Positions 52,602-61,649 of a stretch of 64,000 nt of DNA are shown in pieces. Source of the DNA: Acidimicrobiia bacterium (GTDB taxonomy: Bacteria > Acidobacteriota > Vicinamibacteria > Vicinamibacterales > CAVVIG01); contig VFZL01000003.1 of NCBI GenBank assembly GCA_016871175.1, positions 1 through 64,000 on the forward strand, in the 5' to 3' direction. How positions within the stretch are numbered: position 1 is the first letter of the stretch; every line of letters begins with the position of its first letter. Position numbers and translations under genes: made by a program. A model generated the notes under the pieces. That model had not been told where the DNA came from. It searched no databases and saw nothing but the letters and a program-made list of their open reading frames with translations.

Positions 52602-53154
52602 CGCGCACCACCGGACGCGCGAGCGCCTGCACCTCTCGCTCGAACGCCTCGAGCGACCACGGGCGCCGCGCCGAGTCGCCGCGCACCAGCCGCTGCGGTG
52701 TGGCGGTGCCAACCAGCGCCACTGGCGTCACGCGCTCGATCGGCCCCTCCGCGCGAATCCGGTACACGCCCTGACCCAGGCCGATCACATGTGGCACGCT
52801 TGGCCCGCGATGTCCGAGGAACACGATCACGCGCTCGTCGAGCGCGAACTGCGGCGCACCGACGACGATGCTGCGAACGCGTCTGACACGACCGCCAGGC
52901 ACGCGAAAGGTGACGGCCTCGCCGAGCGACCCCTTCAGCGAGGACTCCACGTCCAGTGTCCCTCGTGTCTCGACGCCGCGCCGATCGTCGGTCCAGTGGC
53001 TGGCGACGCTCACGACTCGACCGCGCACGATGGCACCCGCTTCGCGCGAGAGCTCACGGAGGTCGACCGGGACGAGGACGGTCGCATGGGCGGCTGGCGT
53101 CAGCAGTGCGCCGATGAGCCACACCAGGCAGCAACGACCAACGGCGACTGGCAT
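52525..53154 (-). CDS. Exported hypothetical protein
   Basis: 209 residues from ATG 53154; GGAGAG is 5 bases upstream and the ATG overlaps the lpxB stop as TGATG. Signal peptide LVWLIGALLTPAAHA. Mature part is beta-rich (REAGAIVRGRVVSVASHWTDD, TGLGQGVYRI). It resembles small exported proteins found beside matrixins, but no named family. Its 3-prime end overlaps the next gene by 77 bp, so the true C-terminus may be shorter. Confidence 0.65.
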   Translation of the reverse strand: MPVAVGRCCLVWLIGALLTPAAHATVLVPVDLRELSREAGAIVRGRVVSVASHWTDDRRGVETRGTLDVESSLKGSLGEAVTFRVPGGRVRRVRSIVVGAPQFALDERVIVFLGHRGPSVPHVIGLGQGVYRIRAEGPIERVTPVALVGTATPQRLVRGDSARRPWSLEAFEREVQALARPVVRDERHDARRVVTAGGRGRGHRWCRVL

Positions 53155-54311
53155 CACGCTCTCCTGTTTCGATCCGGAACCATGTGGAGCTGCTTGACGA
53201 TGGCTTCGGCGGCACGACGACTCGCGCCCGGGCCACCAAGCCGCTGGCGGACCGTCGCCAGACCGGCACGCACCGACGCCGCACGCGTGGGATCGGTCAG
53301 CATCTCGACCGCCTCGCGGGCAACCGCCTCTGGCGTGAAGGCGTCCTGGATCAACTCCGGGACGATTCGTTCGCCGGCGATCAGATTCACCATCGCGAAC
53401 GTGTCGACCTTCACAAACGGCCTCCCCAGCGTGTACTCGACGCTCGACAGCCGGTAGACGACGACCATAGGGACGTCGTGGAACGCTGTCTGGACGGTCG
53501 CGGTCCCAGATGCGGTGAGCGCGACGTCGGCAGACGCCAGCACGGCGTCCACGCACCCCTCGACGAGCGCCACCGGCACACCTGCGTCGGTCGACAGCCG
53601 GAACAGGGATTCGTCGAGGTTGGGCGCGCGCGCAATCACGAACTGCGCGCCAGGGACGCGAGACGCGATGAGGCGTGCCGCCTCCAGCAGGTCTGGCAGC
53701 ATTCGGCGCACTTCATTGGGACGGCTCCCAGGCAGAACGGCCACCACCGGCCCAGCAGGATCCAGCCCAAGCCCGCGCAGGAACACCTCTCGCGGTTCCG
53801 CCCGCGGAACGAGATCGACGAGCGGATGGCCGACGAAGGCCACCGGGACACCGGCCTTGCGGTAGATGGCTTCCTCGAATGGAAAGATCACGAGCATCAG
53901 GGCGGCCGTCTTCCGGATGGTGTTGAGCCGTCGAGCACGCCACGCCCAAATCTGCGGGCTGATGTAGTAGATGACCGGAATACCCAGCTGGCGAACCGAC
54001 CAGGCGAGCCGCAGATTGAAACCCGAATAGTCGATGACGATCAGCGCGTCGGGCTTGTGCTCACGGGCATACTCGACCAGGCGACGTTTGGTGGCGGCGA
54101 GCCGCGAGAGGGCGCCGATGACCTCGGTGACGCCGGTGACGGCCAGACCACGATAGTCCTCGACCAGGCGGCCGCCCGCTGCGGCAAACTGCGGTCCGCC
54201 GAGCCCCGCGACCGTCAGGTTCGGAACGAGCGACCGAAGCTCGCGCGCGAGCGCTCCGGCGTACAAATCGCCGGACGGTTCGCCGCACGACAGCAAGAGC
54301 TGCGGGGTCAA
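53154..54311 (-). CDS. lpxB: Lipid-A-disaccharide synthase
   Basis: 385 residues from TTG 54311, overlapping the preceding stop as TTGA. Joins UDP-2,3-diacylglucosamine and lipid X on the inner face of the membrane. Signature parts: LLLSCGEPSGDLYAGAL, GLGGPQFAAAGG, YYISPQIWAWRARRL, AVLPGSRPNEVRRM and the C-terminal TASGTATVQTA. A TTG start is uncommon but places the family N-terminus exactly. Confidence 0.95.
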   Translation of the reverse strand: MTPQLLLSCGEPSGDLYAGALARELRSLVPNLTVAGLGGPQFAAAGGRLVEDYRGLAVTGVTEVIGALSRLAATKRRLVEYAREHKPDALIVIDYSGFNLRLAWSVRQLGIPVIYYISPQIWAWRARRLNTIRKTAALMLVIFPFEEAIYRKAGVPVAFVGHPLVDLVPRAEPREVFLRGLGLDPAGPVVAVLPGSRPNEVRRMLPDLLEAARLIASRVPGAQFVIARAPNLDESLFRLSTDAGVPVALVEGCVDAVLASADVALTASGTATVQTAFHDVPMVVVYRLSSVEYTLGRPFVKVDTFAMVNLIAGERIVPELIQDAFTPEAVAREAVEMLTDPTRAASVRAGLATVRQRLGGPGASRRAAEAIVKQLHMVPDRNRRA

Positions 54312-56638
54312 GACGAGGGGCGCGCGAAGAGCGAAGCGTCGAGCGGACTGTTGATCCGCAGCTCCCGCACCTTGCGCTCGATCAACGTCACGCCGCCGCG
54401 TCGCACCGACGCCGAGAACGCGACGTGCACACCGTCCACCGGCTTGTAATCACCAAAGGATTCCTCGATGAGCGCGCCACCAAGGCCGCCCGCGACATAT
54501 GTCTGCTTCGCGACCAGGCCGGTGTTCGGATCGACGTACAACATCATCGGGTCGAGCCCATTGCCGGACAGCTCCAGCGCTCGGTAGTGCCGACCGGAGT
54601 CGTCCTTCGTGTCGGGCAACAGCCGTGCGCGGACCTTGCCGTCCAGCGCGGCAAGCAGCGCGGCGACGGTGTCGCGCTTGAGCCCCCCGACAAGATCCTG
54701 GATGGCGCGATCCGGAACCTCGTGCACCCCTGTCGGATCCTTGATCCAGGCGTGTTGGCCGTCGAACACCTGCACGACCGATCCCTCGGGCAACTCGGTC
54801 TCGACGCGCACGCGGTCCGGGTACGCCAGATACGTCGTCGTCTTCGCTCGCGCCGGCCCCGAGCGCGATGGCAGCTCGGCATCGGTCACAGCGGTGATCG
54901 TCTTGATACGGCGCAACGTTTCCACACCGCCCTTGGCCGCGATCACGCGGTCGAGCAACCTTTTCGCACCGCTCTCCGAATCGCTCGTCACTGGAGGCCG
55001 TGGAGCGACCCCGCCGTCGCGCTGATACCACAGCCGCTGCTGCCGCCCTAAGCCGAGCCGGCCGGCGCCGCCCGCCGGAGCGCTCGTGCCGGCGACGCGC
55101 TTCAAGTCCGCGCGCGTCAGATCGACGTCTGGCATATCGATCGACTCAAACGCGGTGAAGCCGATACCCTTCAACTGCGGCGCGAACGCCGCCGCGTTAC
55201 CCACAAGCACCACCGACAGCCGGTCCGGACGGAGGTAGGTCCTGGCGACGCGCTCGATGTCGTCAACCGTTACGGCATTCACCCGCTGTCGATAGGTCTG
55301 CAGCTCTTCCACCGGCAGACCGTAGAACAGCACGTTCAGCACCTGTGTCGCGATCGCATCAGGCGTCTCGATCGTGAGCGGGAAGCTGCCGGTGATGTAG
55401 GCCTTGGCGTCGGCGAGCTCGCGTTCTCGCACGCGCTCGCGCTGCAGCCGCCAGAACTCGTCGACCATCAAACGGAGCACTTCTCCCGTGGCGTCCGACC
55501 GCGTGTTCGTGGACGCTTCGATATCCCCGCCATCCTTCAGCGTGTGGAAGTCCGCTTGTGCCCCGTACGTCAGCGCCCGCTGCGTGCGCAGCACCTGATG
55601 CAGACGGTTGGCGCCTTCTCCACCCAGGATGCGGATGGCCAAGTTGACTGCCATGTAGTCCGGATGGTCCCGCTTGATGCCGAGGTGGCCGACGCGCACC
55701 TCGGTCTGGACGGCGTCCGGCTTGTTGACGATGACCACGCGACGCGTCGGGTCGGGCGGAGGCATGAACCCGCCGGACGACACCTCGCGGCGAGCCCAAT
55801 CACCGAAGATCGTCTGTACGCCGCTGAACGCCTCTTCGGCGGTCACGTCGCCCACGATCGCCAAAATCGTATTGTTGGGGACGAAGTTACGCTGATGGAA
55901 CGCGACAATGTCGTCGCGCGTGATGGCCCCCAGCGTTTCGGGCGTGCCTGTCTCGGGCATGCCGTAGGGATGGAATCCGTATACGAGGCGGTCGAACACC
56001 GCGTTCGCGATAAAGCCGGGATCATCCAGGCTGACCTGAAGGCCAGAGAGCATCTGCTGGCGCTGGCGCTCGATCTCCTCTTGACTGAACGCTGACCGAC
56101 GGGCCATGTCGGAGAGGATCTGCAGGCCAGTCGTAACGCTGTCCTTCATCACGATCATGTTGAGGAAGGTCAGATCCGTCCCGACGCCCGAGCCCATCGC
56201 GGCGCCCATGAAATCGACTTGTTCGTTTAGCTGCGTCGCCGTTCGCCCTTCGGTCCCTTGGGTGAGCAGCGAGGCCGTGATCTCCGCCACGCCGAGCTTG
56301 TCCTTGGGATCGAGTGAGCTCCCCGCTCGCACGATCATCCGCATGCTCACCACGGGATTCTCGTGGTGGAGGACAGCGACGACCTGCAGTCCGTTGGGCA
56401 GCGTCCGTATCTCATACGGCGGGAATTGGACATCGCGCGCGGCGAGCGGACGCGGGGGGCCCTCGGAGGGCCACGCCCCACGTTCGATGGGGCCACTCGC
56501 GGCCGGAGCCGGCTGTTGAGCACCTGCGACGTCCGACGCGAGCACCGTGAGGGCAACTGCCACACCGACGGCCCACCGCACGAACGCACCAGAGCCGCTG
56601 CGGGCCTGGCGCCGAGGTGAGAGAGCGTCCGCCATCAT
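54308..56638 (-). CDS. M16-family peptidase-like protein (non-catalytic subunit) with C-terminal lipoprotein-like domain
   Basis: 776 residues, signal peptide. The M16 fold is clear (EIRTLPNGLQVVAVLHHENP, GIKRDHPDYMAVNLAIRIL), but the HxxEH zinc motif is missing; the equivalent reads SLLTQGTEG. So it resembles the non-catalytic partner of heterodimeric M16 pairs. Residues about 545-770 form an extra domain (AKGGVETLRRIKTITAV, LPEGSVVQVFDGQHAW) like LolA/LolB-type or DUF4292 lipoprotein folds. ATGATG start overlaps the catalytic subunit's stop. Confidence 0.85.
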   Translation of the reverse strand: MMADALSPRRQARSGSGAFVRWAVGVAVALTVLASDVAGAQQPAPAASGPIERGAWPSEGPPRPLAARDVQFPPYEIRTLPNGLQVVAVLHHENPVVSMRMIVRAGSSLDPKDKLGVAEITASLLTQGTEGRTATQLNEQVDFMGAAMGSGVGTDLTFLNMIVMKDSVTTGLQILSDMARRSAFSQEEIERQRQQMLSGLQVSLDDPGFIANAVFDRLVYGFHPYGMPETGTPETLGAITRDDIVAFHQRNFVPNNTILAIVGDVTAEEAFSGVQTIFGDWARREVSSGGFMPPPDPTRRVVIVNKPDAVQTEVRVGHLGIKRDHPDYMAVNLAIRILGGEGANRLHQVLRTQRALTYGAQADFHTLKDGGDIEASTNTRSDATGEVLRLMVDEFWRLQRERVRERELADAKAYITGSFPLTIETPDAIATQVLNVLFYGLPVEELQTYRQRVNAVTVDDIERVARTYLRPDRLSVVLVGNAAAFAPQLKGIGFTAFESIDMPDVDLTRADLKRVAGTSAPAGGAGRLGLGRQQRLWYQRDGGVAPRPPVTSDSESGAKRLLDRVIAAKGGVETLRRIKTITAVTDAELPSRSGPARAKTTTYLAYPDRVRVETELPEGSVVQVFDGQHAWIKDPTGVHEVPDRAIQDLVGGLKRDTVAALLAALDGKVRARLLPDTKDDSGRHYRALELSGNGLDPMMLYVDPNTGLVAKQTYVAGGLGGALIEESFGDYKPVDGVHVAFSASVRRGGVTLIERKVRELRINSPLDASLFARPSS

Positions 56639-58017
56639 CGTGCCTGCCCTGCGAGACCGCCACCGCCTCTTGCCGGCATCAACGTCAGCACCACACGGTT
56701 TTCAGGCTTGAAGTAGGTCTGCGCCACGCGCTGGACGTCGGAGGCCTTGATGTTCTGGAAGATGTCGAACTCCCCGTCGGCAGTGGTGATGTCGTTGTGC
56801 AAGACCGCCGCGTGGGACAGCACGGACGCCTTCTGCTGGTTCGTCTCACGGTTGAGAATGTAGTCTCGCGCGAACTGATTCTTCGTTCGCAGCAGGTCGC
56901 GATCGCTGATCGGTTCGTTCTTCAACCGTTCAAGCTCGCCGATGAGCGTGGTGATCGCGGTTTCCGGCGACTTCCCCGGCTGGACGATGGCGACGGCGTA
57001 AAACAGGTTCGGATGCTCGATGAGTTGTGCGCCCCCGAACGCGGCGACCGCGATCTGTGTTTCGTAGACCAGCTTCTGGTAGATGCGCGAGCTCTGCCCG
57101 TCAGACAGCACCTTCGACGCGATGTGCAGCGGGTACGAATCGGGATGCCCGTCGTACGTGATGTGGTGGGCGACGACGACGGCCGGCAGCGGCCAGGGCG
57201 TCTCCAGCGTGACCCGCTTCTCCTTCGTTTGCGGGGGCTCCTTCGGAATGTCGCGCGGAACCGGCTTGTTCGAGCCTGGCACACGCCCCAGATGCTGGTC
57301 GATGAGCGCCTTGGTCTGCGCGGTGTCGAAGTCCCCGACAATCGTGATGGTGGCGTTGGCGGGCACATAGAACGTGTTGTAGAAGTCCCGCACGTCGTCA
57401 ATCGACGCAGCCTTGAGATCGGCCATGCTGCCAATCGTCGGATGTTTGTACGGGTGCACCGTAAACGCCTGGTCGTAGATGATCTCCGTCAGGCGGCCGT
57501 ACGGCTGGTTGTCGACCCGCATACGCCGCTCTTCCTTCACGACTTCGCGCTCGTTGACGAAGGTCGCCTCATCCACACGCAGCGTCGCCATCCGGTCGGC
57601 TTCCATCCACAGCATCAGCGGGAGGAACTGGGTGGGGGCGGTTTGCCAGAAGACCGTTTCGTCATCCGTGGTGTAGGCGTTGCTCTGTCCACCGACCGAT
57701 GCGATGATCGACGTGTGCGCCTCAGGCTCGATGTTCTTCGAGCCCTTGAACATCATGTGCTCGAAGAGGTGCGCAAACCCGGTGCGCCCAGCCTTCTCGT
57801 TCTTGGAACCGACGTGATAGGTCACCTGAACGTGCACGATGGGTGTGGAGTGATCCTCGGACAGGATCACCGTCAAGCCGTTGGCCAGCTTGTACAGCTC
57901 GTAACTGAGCTTGGGCGGCGGCACTGCCGCGCGTAGGGGAAAGGTCGCCCCAGCGACGAGAAGGGCCGACAACGCCACCACGGCTGCGGTGTGAGGACGC
58001 ACGATCCGTCTGATCAT
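56635..58017 (-). CDS. M16-family zinc peptidase (catalytic subunit)
   Basis: 460 residues from ATG 58017, with signal peptide (AAVVALSALLVAGATFPLRA). The inverted zinc motif is HLFEHMMFKG (HxxEH), and the distal Glu lies in NEREVVKEERRM. Partner gene overlaps by four bases and lacks the motif, so the pair should form a heterodimer in the periplasm that degrades peptides. GTG or later starts are not needed. Confidence 0.92.
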   Translation of the reverse strand: MIRRIVRPHTAAVVALSALLVAGATFPLRAAVPPPKLSYELYKLANGLTVILSEDHSTPIVHVQVTYHVGSKNEKAGRTGFAHLFEHMMFKGSKNIEPEAHTSIIASVGGQSNAYTTDDETVFWQTAPTQFLPLMLWMEADRMATLRVDEATFVNEREVVKEERRMRVDNQPYGRLTEIIYDQAFTVHPYKHPTIGSMADLKAASIDDVRDFYNTFYVPANATITIVGDFDTAQTKALIDQHLGRVPGSNKPVPRDIPKEPPQTKEKRVTLETPWPLPAVVVAHHITYDGHPDSYPLHIASKVLSDGQSSRIYQKLVYETQIAVAAFGGAQLIEHPNLFYAVAIVQPGKSPETAITTLIGELERLKNEPISDRDLLRTKNQFARDYILNRETNQQKASVLSHAAVLHNDITTADGEFDIFQNIKASDVQRVAQTYFKPENRVVLTLMPARGGGGLAGQAR

Positions 58018-58052
58018 CCAGAGGATTATCCCTCGGAAGTGGCCCGCCGGAC

Positions 58053-58883
58053 TCAATTCACGAGACGAAAGCCAGCGAAGCCCCAGCTGCGGGGCTGGCG
58101 ATCGAAGAGGTCCGCGTCGATCATCCGCTCCCAGCCGGCAAACAAGTCCATCGCCCCGCGCCCGCCCCGGAGCCGGACGCCGAGCTCGACCCGGCCGCCA
58201 CGCTGCACGCCGTTTCGGCCCGCGACATCGGGATCCGTCGCGTAGCCCTCGGCGAGCACCCGGCCATACGCGCCCGCAACGCCTCTCAGGCGGCGGCGGA
58301 TCGTGAGGTCCAGCTTCCCGATCCACGTGTAATCGACGTAGGCGCGGGCCGTCGTGTGGCCGACCTCCGCCTTGAGATCCAGTGTGGTGGCATCGCGCAC
58401 CCTGAAGTGGCGGAGCGCACGGAGCTCGAGTGCGTTCATCGCGACCGCAGGAAGCTTGGGACGATCGCTCAGGTGACGCGAGACGTGATGAAAAACGACC
58501 GCCACCTCCGTCTTGCCCAGTCGATGCGACCCCGAGAACTCGAGCGTGTAGTTGCCTTGAATCGGGTCGAAGGCGCGAAGCTCGTTGCCAAGAATCGTCT
58601 GGTAGTCCGCCAGGAATCCGAACCGACCGGTGACGTAGTCGACCAGGTCGAAGTCGCCCCCCCAGTGCGTGTCCCATTGGAAACGGCTGGGGTCACCGCT
58701 CGCCAGGCCAGCCGCCGCAAGGTGGAAATCGTACCGTGGGAGGAACTGCACCTGGGTCGGCGCCTCAGGCAGCGGCTGTGGGTACTGCGCCAACGCCTCG
58801 GACGCCACGCCCATCGAACACACGCCGAGACGGATACCGGCCAGCAGGCGCCGGCACACGACCTCCAACAATGAGAGCTTCAT
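58053..58883 (-). CDS. Outer-membrane beta-barrel-like protein
   Basis: 276 residues; ATG 58883 overlaps the lpxD stop as ATGA. Signal sequence (LAGIRLGVCSMGVASEALAQ) then beta-strands with aromatic belts (DFDLVDYVTGRFGFLADYQT, VEVGHTTARAYVDYTW) and a C-terminal LVN. Looks like a DUF-type barrel; no named family. Position between lpxD and M16 genes suggests an envelope role. Confidence 0.7.
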   Translation of the reverse strand: MKLSLLEVVCRRLLAGIRLGVCSMGVASEALAQYPQPLPEAPTQVQFLPRYDFHLAAAGLASGDPSRFQWDTHWGGDFDLVDYVTGRFGFLADYQTILGNELRAFDPIQGNYTLEFSGSHRLGKTEVAVVFHHVSRHLSDRPKLPAVAMNALELRALRHFRVRDATTLDLKAEVGHTTARAYVDYTWIGKLDLTIRRRLRGVAGAYGRVLAEGYATDPDVAGRNGVQRGGRVELGVRLRGGRGAMDLFAGWERMIDADLFDRQPRSWGFAGFRLVN

Positions 58884-59956
58884 TCCGCCGATGGCTCCTC
58901 GGTGGGGGCCTGCGCCGTCGATCGAACGCCGAGCCGCTCCTCCAGTTGGGCGAGACGTGCTTCCAGCTCCGCGACGCGACGCTTGAGGGCGGGCAAGCGG
59001 CGGTACACGGCGGACGACTTCAACCACTCGCGGTTCGCGATAGCCGGGTACCCGGAGACGAACGCGCCAGCCTCGACATCGTTCGGAATGCCGGTCTGCG
59101 CGCTCGCGATCGCACCTGCACCGATCGTCAGATGTCCGGCGACGCCCACCTGGCCCGCCAGCAGCACATCGTCCTCGACGATGGTGCTGCCCGCGATGCC
59201 GACTTGTGCGGCGAACCGGACGCGATGCCCGATTGTGACGCCGTGGCCAATCTGCACGAGGTTGTCGATCTTCGTACCGCTCTTCACGCGTGTCTCGCCC
59301 ACCGCCGGTCGATCGATCGTGGTGTTCGCGCCGATCTCCACGTCGTCTTCGATGTAGACATCGCCGTGCTGCGGAATCTTGAGGTGCGTCTTGTCCGCCT
59401 GCGTGACGAACCCGTAGCCGTCCGAACCGACCACGGCGCCATCCTGCACGATCACGCGGTCTCCCAGCACGACACGCTCCCGAATGGACACCCGCGCGTG
59501 CAGCACGCAGTCCGTGCCTATCCGAGCGCCAGGGCCGATGACGACACTCGGATAGATCACGGTCCGGGCCCCCACCACCACGCCAGGACCGACCGCCGCG
59601 AACGGACCGACCGACACCCCGTCACCGAGCGTGACGTCCGGCGCGACGCAGGCCAGCGCGTCGACGCCCTCCGCGGGCGGGACGGTCTGCGCAAAGAGGC
59701 TGACGGCTTGCGCGAACGCGAGATACGGATCCTGGCAGCGGATGATCGCGCGTGTGCGGGGCGGCACGACGACCGACGGACCCACGATCACAGCCGACGC
59801 GCGTGTGGATTCGAGATGTCCGACGTACTTCGTGTTCGCCACGAACGTCAGATCGCCCGGCTGGGCGTGCTCGATGCCGGCGACACGGACGATGTCGACG
59901 TTTGGGTCGCCGTCGAGGCGGCCTTGCAGCCGCTGCGCGATGTCACCGAGCTTCAT
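58880..59956 (-). CDS. lpxD: UDP-3-O-(3-hydroxymyristoyl)glucosamine N-acyltransferase
   Basis: 358 residues. N-terminal uridine-binding region (MKLGDIAQRLQGRLDG, GDLTFVANTKY), left-handed beta-helix of hexapeptide repeats (IGTDCVLHARVSI, IEDDVEIGANTTID), catalytic His in NLVQIGHGVTIGH, and a C-terminal coiled helix. Third step of lipid A synthesis. fabZ and lpxA, which often follow lpxD, are not here. Confidence 0.95.
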   Translation of the reverse strand: MKLGDIAQRLQGRLDGDPNVDIVRVAGIEHAQPGDLTFVANTKYVGHLESTRASAVIVGPSVVVPPRTRAIIRCQDPYLAFAQAVSLFAQTVPPAEGVDALACVAPDVTLGDGVSVGPFAAVGPGVVVGARTVIYPSVVIGPGARIGTDCVLHARVSIRERVVLGDRVIVQDGAVVGSDGYGFVTQADKTHLKIPQHGDVYIEDDVEIGANTTIDRPAVGETRVKSGTKIDNLVQIGHGVTIGHRVRFAAQVGIAGSTIVEDDVLLAGQVGVAGHLTIGAGAIASAQTGIPNDVEAGAFVSGYPAIANREWLKSSAVYRRLPALKRRVAELEARLAQLEERLGVRSTAQAPTEEPSAE

Positions 59957-59973
59957 GGAGAACCAAAGATTAC

Positions 59974-60008
59974 TGAAGATTGAGGGCTGGAGATTGAAGA
60001 TTGTGGGG
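59974..60008 (-). repeat. 7-bp repeat TGAAGAT (5 units)
   Basis: TGAAGAT, TGAGGGC, TGGAGAT, TGAAGAT, TGTGGGG in the 108-bp gap upstream of lpxD. A further unit sequence distinct from the other repeat families. The rest of the gap shows nothing clear. Confidence 0.7.
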
Positions 60009-60064
60009 CGGAACGCGAGTATAGCACGCAGGGTCCGACGGAGGCGCGACGTCGCGGCCGGAGT

Positions 60065-60730
60065 TCATACCGATGGCACGGCGACGCGATCGAAGAACGC
60101 GGCCAGGTCACGGAGGTTCAGGCGCTCCGCGATGGCGCGCACGCGGTGCGCCCGCGTGCTCCGCGGGACGTCGACGAGTGCCTGGAGCTCGGTCAGCGCC
60201 GCGTCGGCCCTGAAGGTCCACCTCACCCCGTCCATCCCCTGGCGCGCGCCACGCCAAGACTGTAGGTGTCCGACGCACCGAAACGCGAAGCAGTACGCAA
60301 TGAGGTTGGGGCCGGGCACCAACGCCAACAGTCCGGACGCGACGAAGATCACGCTATCGACGATCAACCCCCGGAGATGTTGGCGCCGGGCGTGCGCGAG
60401 GTCCGTCATGAGGAGTATGCGGGCATCAGGGACGGTGAGGGCGCTCGGCGTCAAGACCATGACCGCGGTCGCGCTGCGCAGCGCCCAGAGCGTCCGCTGT
60501 TCGGCAATGGATTCAGCGAGCGTGCCGATCACCCGATCGCGGAGGCGGGCAAGCCACCCGGTGGCGCCGCCCTGACGAGCCTGTGCGACGAGGGTGCCCC
60601 ACTGCTCGTTCGCTCGATGCAGCCACCGGCGGAACCGCCCCTCCGGCGGGGCGCCCGTGTCCTCCGACTCCGGAGCCTCCGAGTACAACTCATAGCGCCC
60701 GGACCGAGCCGGGACGAGATAAATGATCAT
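60065..60730 (-). CDS. K+/H+ exchange-related (KHE1-like) protein
   Basis: 221 residues from ATG 60730, overlapping the upstream nuclease stop as ATGA. The opening MIIYLVPARSGRYELYSE and a strong C-terminal membrane segment (VIFVASGLLALVPGPNLIAYCF) fit the bacterial members of the mitochondrial K+-H+ exchange-related family. That family name is by recall; no transport function is demonstrated in bacteria. It is coupled to a P1-type nuclease gene, an unexpected partner. Confidence 0.65.
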   Translation of the reverse strand: MIIYLVPARSGRYELYSEAPESEDTGAPPEGRFRRWLHRANEQWGTLVAQARQGGATGWLARLRDRVIGTLAESIAEQRTLWALRSATAVMVLTPSALTVPDARILLMTDLAHARRQHLRGLIVDSVIFVASGLLALVPGPNLIAYCFAFRCVGHLQSWRGARQGMDGVRWTFRADAALTELQALVDVPRSTRAHRVRAIAERLNLRDLAAFFDRVAVPSV

Positions 60731-61632
60731 TTCTCCTGGCGGCCACGATCGATCCGCTGCGGCGATCGCGGCCTGAGCGGGCCAACCGCCGGTCGACCGG
60801 CCTCGACCCAAGCGCCCGAGATGGTCGCCGCTGTGGCGGCAATGGCTCGGCTGATCTGCCGCGTCAGTAACGGAGTGGTCGCCTCGAGCAGCTGCTGGTA
60901 GTACCGGTCGTCGTAGAACTCCAAGCCCCGAGAGGCAGCCCTGTCCGCGCGCAGCAGCGAGTCGACCTGCTGGTAGCTGTCCAACAGTACCGTCCAAGCG
61001 AACTCCTCCGGATCGCGAATCGGCGTCACTGGCGGCGATGTGAACGTCAACGTCGCGTGGGCGCGCTCGAAGAGGTCGATCTCGAATCGTGCGTGAATGC
61101 CTCGTTGACCGGTGAGCTGACCGTCGTAGTTGTCGGATGCGTGCAGCGGCTGATGCGCGTCTTGAATATAGTGCGCAGCCACGCCGGAAAAGAGCACGAC
61201 TTCATCGGCCGCAAACGGCGAGTTACGCGCAAACCCTTCGAAACCGCGTCGAAGACTGCCAAAGACTTCAGCGAAACGCCACGGCAGGCGGCCGTTACGC
61301 GTGAGCGTCGCCTGGCCGAACTTCGCGAGGGCTTTGGTGTGGTCGCGCGGGAGCGCGGTGAACGGATAGTCCCCGTACTCCTTGGCCCCGAAATCCATGA
61401 AGTGATTCGGGTCGTCGGGCCATCCCGCGGTCCGCCACAGGTCAGGGTCCTTCACGCGGACGACGACTTCCTCGCGTCGCTGCTCGAAGAACGGCTTGAT
61501 CTCGGCGGGGAGCAGGTCAATCGCGCGACGCATGATGAACTGATGAGCGGCAAAGCCCCAGGCCGACGCAGAGGGTGGGAGCAGCAGCATCCCGATGAAG
61601 ACGATGCCCGACGCGAGGCTCAGTCGCACCAT
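60727..61632 (-). CDS. S1/P1-type nuclease or zinc-dependent phospholipase C family protein, exported
   Basis: 301 residues with signal peptide (IVFIGMLLLPPSASA) whose cleavage would leave an N-terminal Trp (WGFAAHQFI), the first zinc ligand in this family. Other ligands: Asp in DPNHFMD, His and Asp in AAHYIQDAHQPLHASDNYDG, and H-x-R-F-E later. Secreted three-zinc phosphodiesterase of nuclease or phospholipase type. Divergent from the hydrolase with 17 bp between starts. Confidence 0.83.
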   Translation of the reverse strand: MVRLSLASGIVFIGMLLLPPSASAWGFAAHQFIMRRAIDLLPAEIKPFFEQRREEVVVRVKDPDLWRTAGWPDDPNHFMDFGAKEYGDYPFTALPRDHTKALAKFGQATLTRNGRLPWRFAEVFGSLRRGFEGFARNSPFAADEVVLFSGVAAHYIQDAHQPLHASDNYDGQLTGQRGIHARFEIDLFERAHATLTFTSPPVTPIRDPEEFAWTVLLDSYQQVDSLLRADRAASRGLEFYDDRYYQQLLEATTPLLTRQISRAIAATAATISGAWVEAGRPAVGPLRPRSPQRIDRGRQEK

Positions 61633-61649
61633 ATGGTTATATTAAGACG

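Noticed and set aside
53184-54449. 421-residue open frame on the plus strand
   Set aside because: Antisense to lpxB, which has all its motifs.
56617-57936. 439-residue open frame on the plus strand
   Set aside because: Antisense to the catalytic M16 peptidase, whose motifs and signal peptide are clear; no start signal or domain in the shadow.
58736-59983. 415-residue open frame on the plus strand
   Set aside because: Antisense to lpxD with its hexapeptide repeats; no independent evidence.
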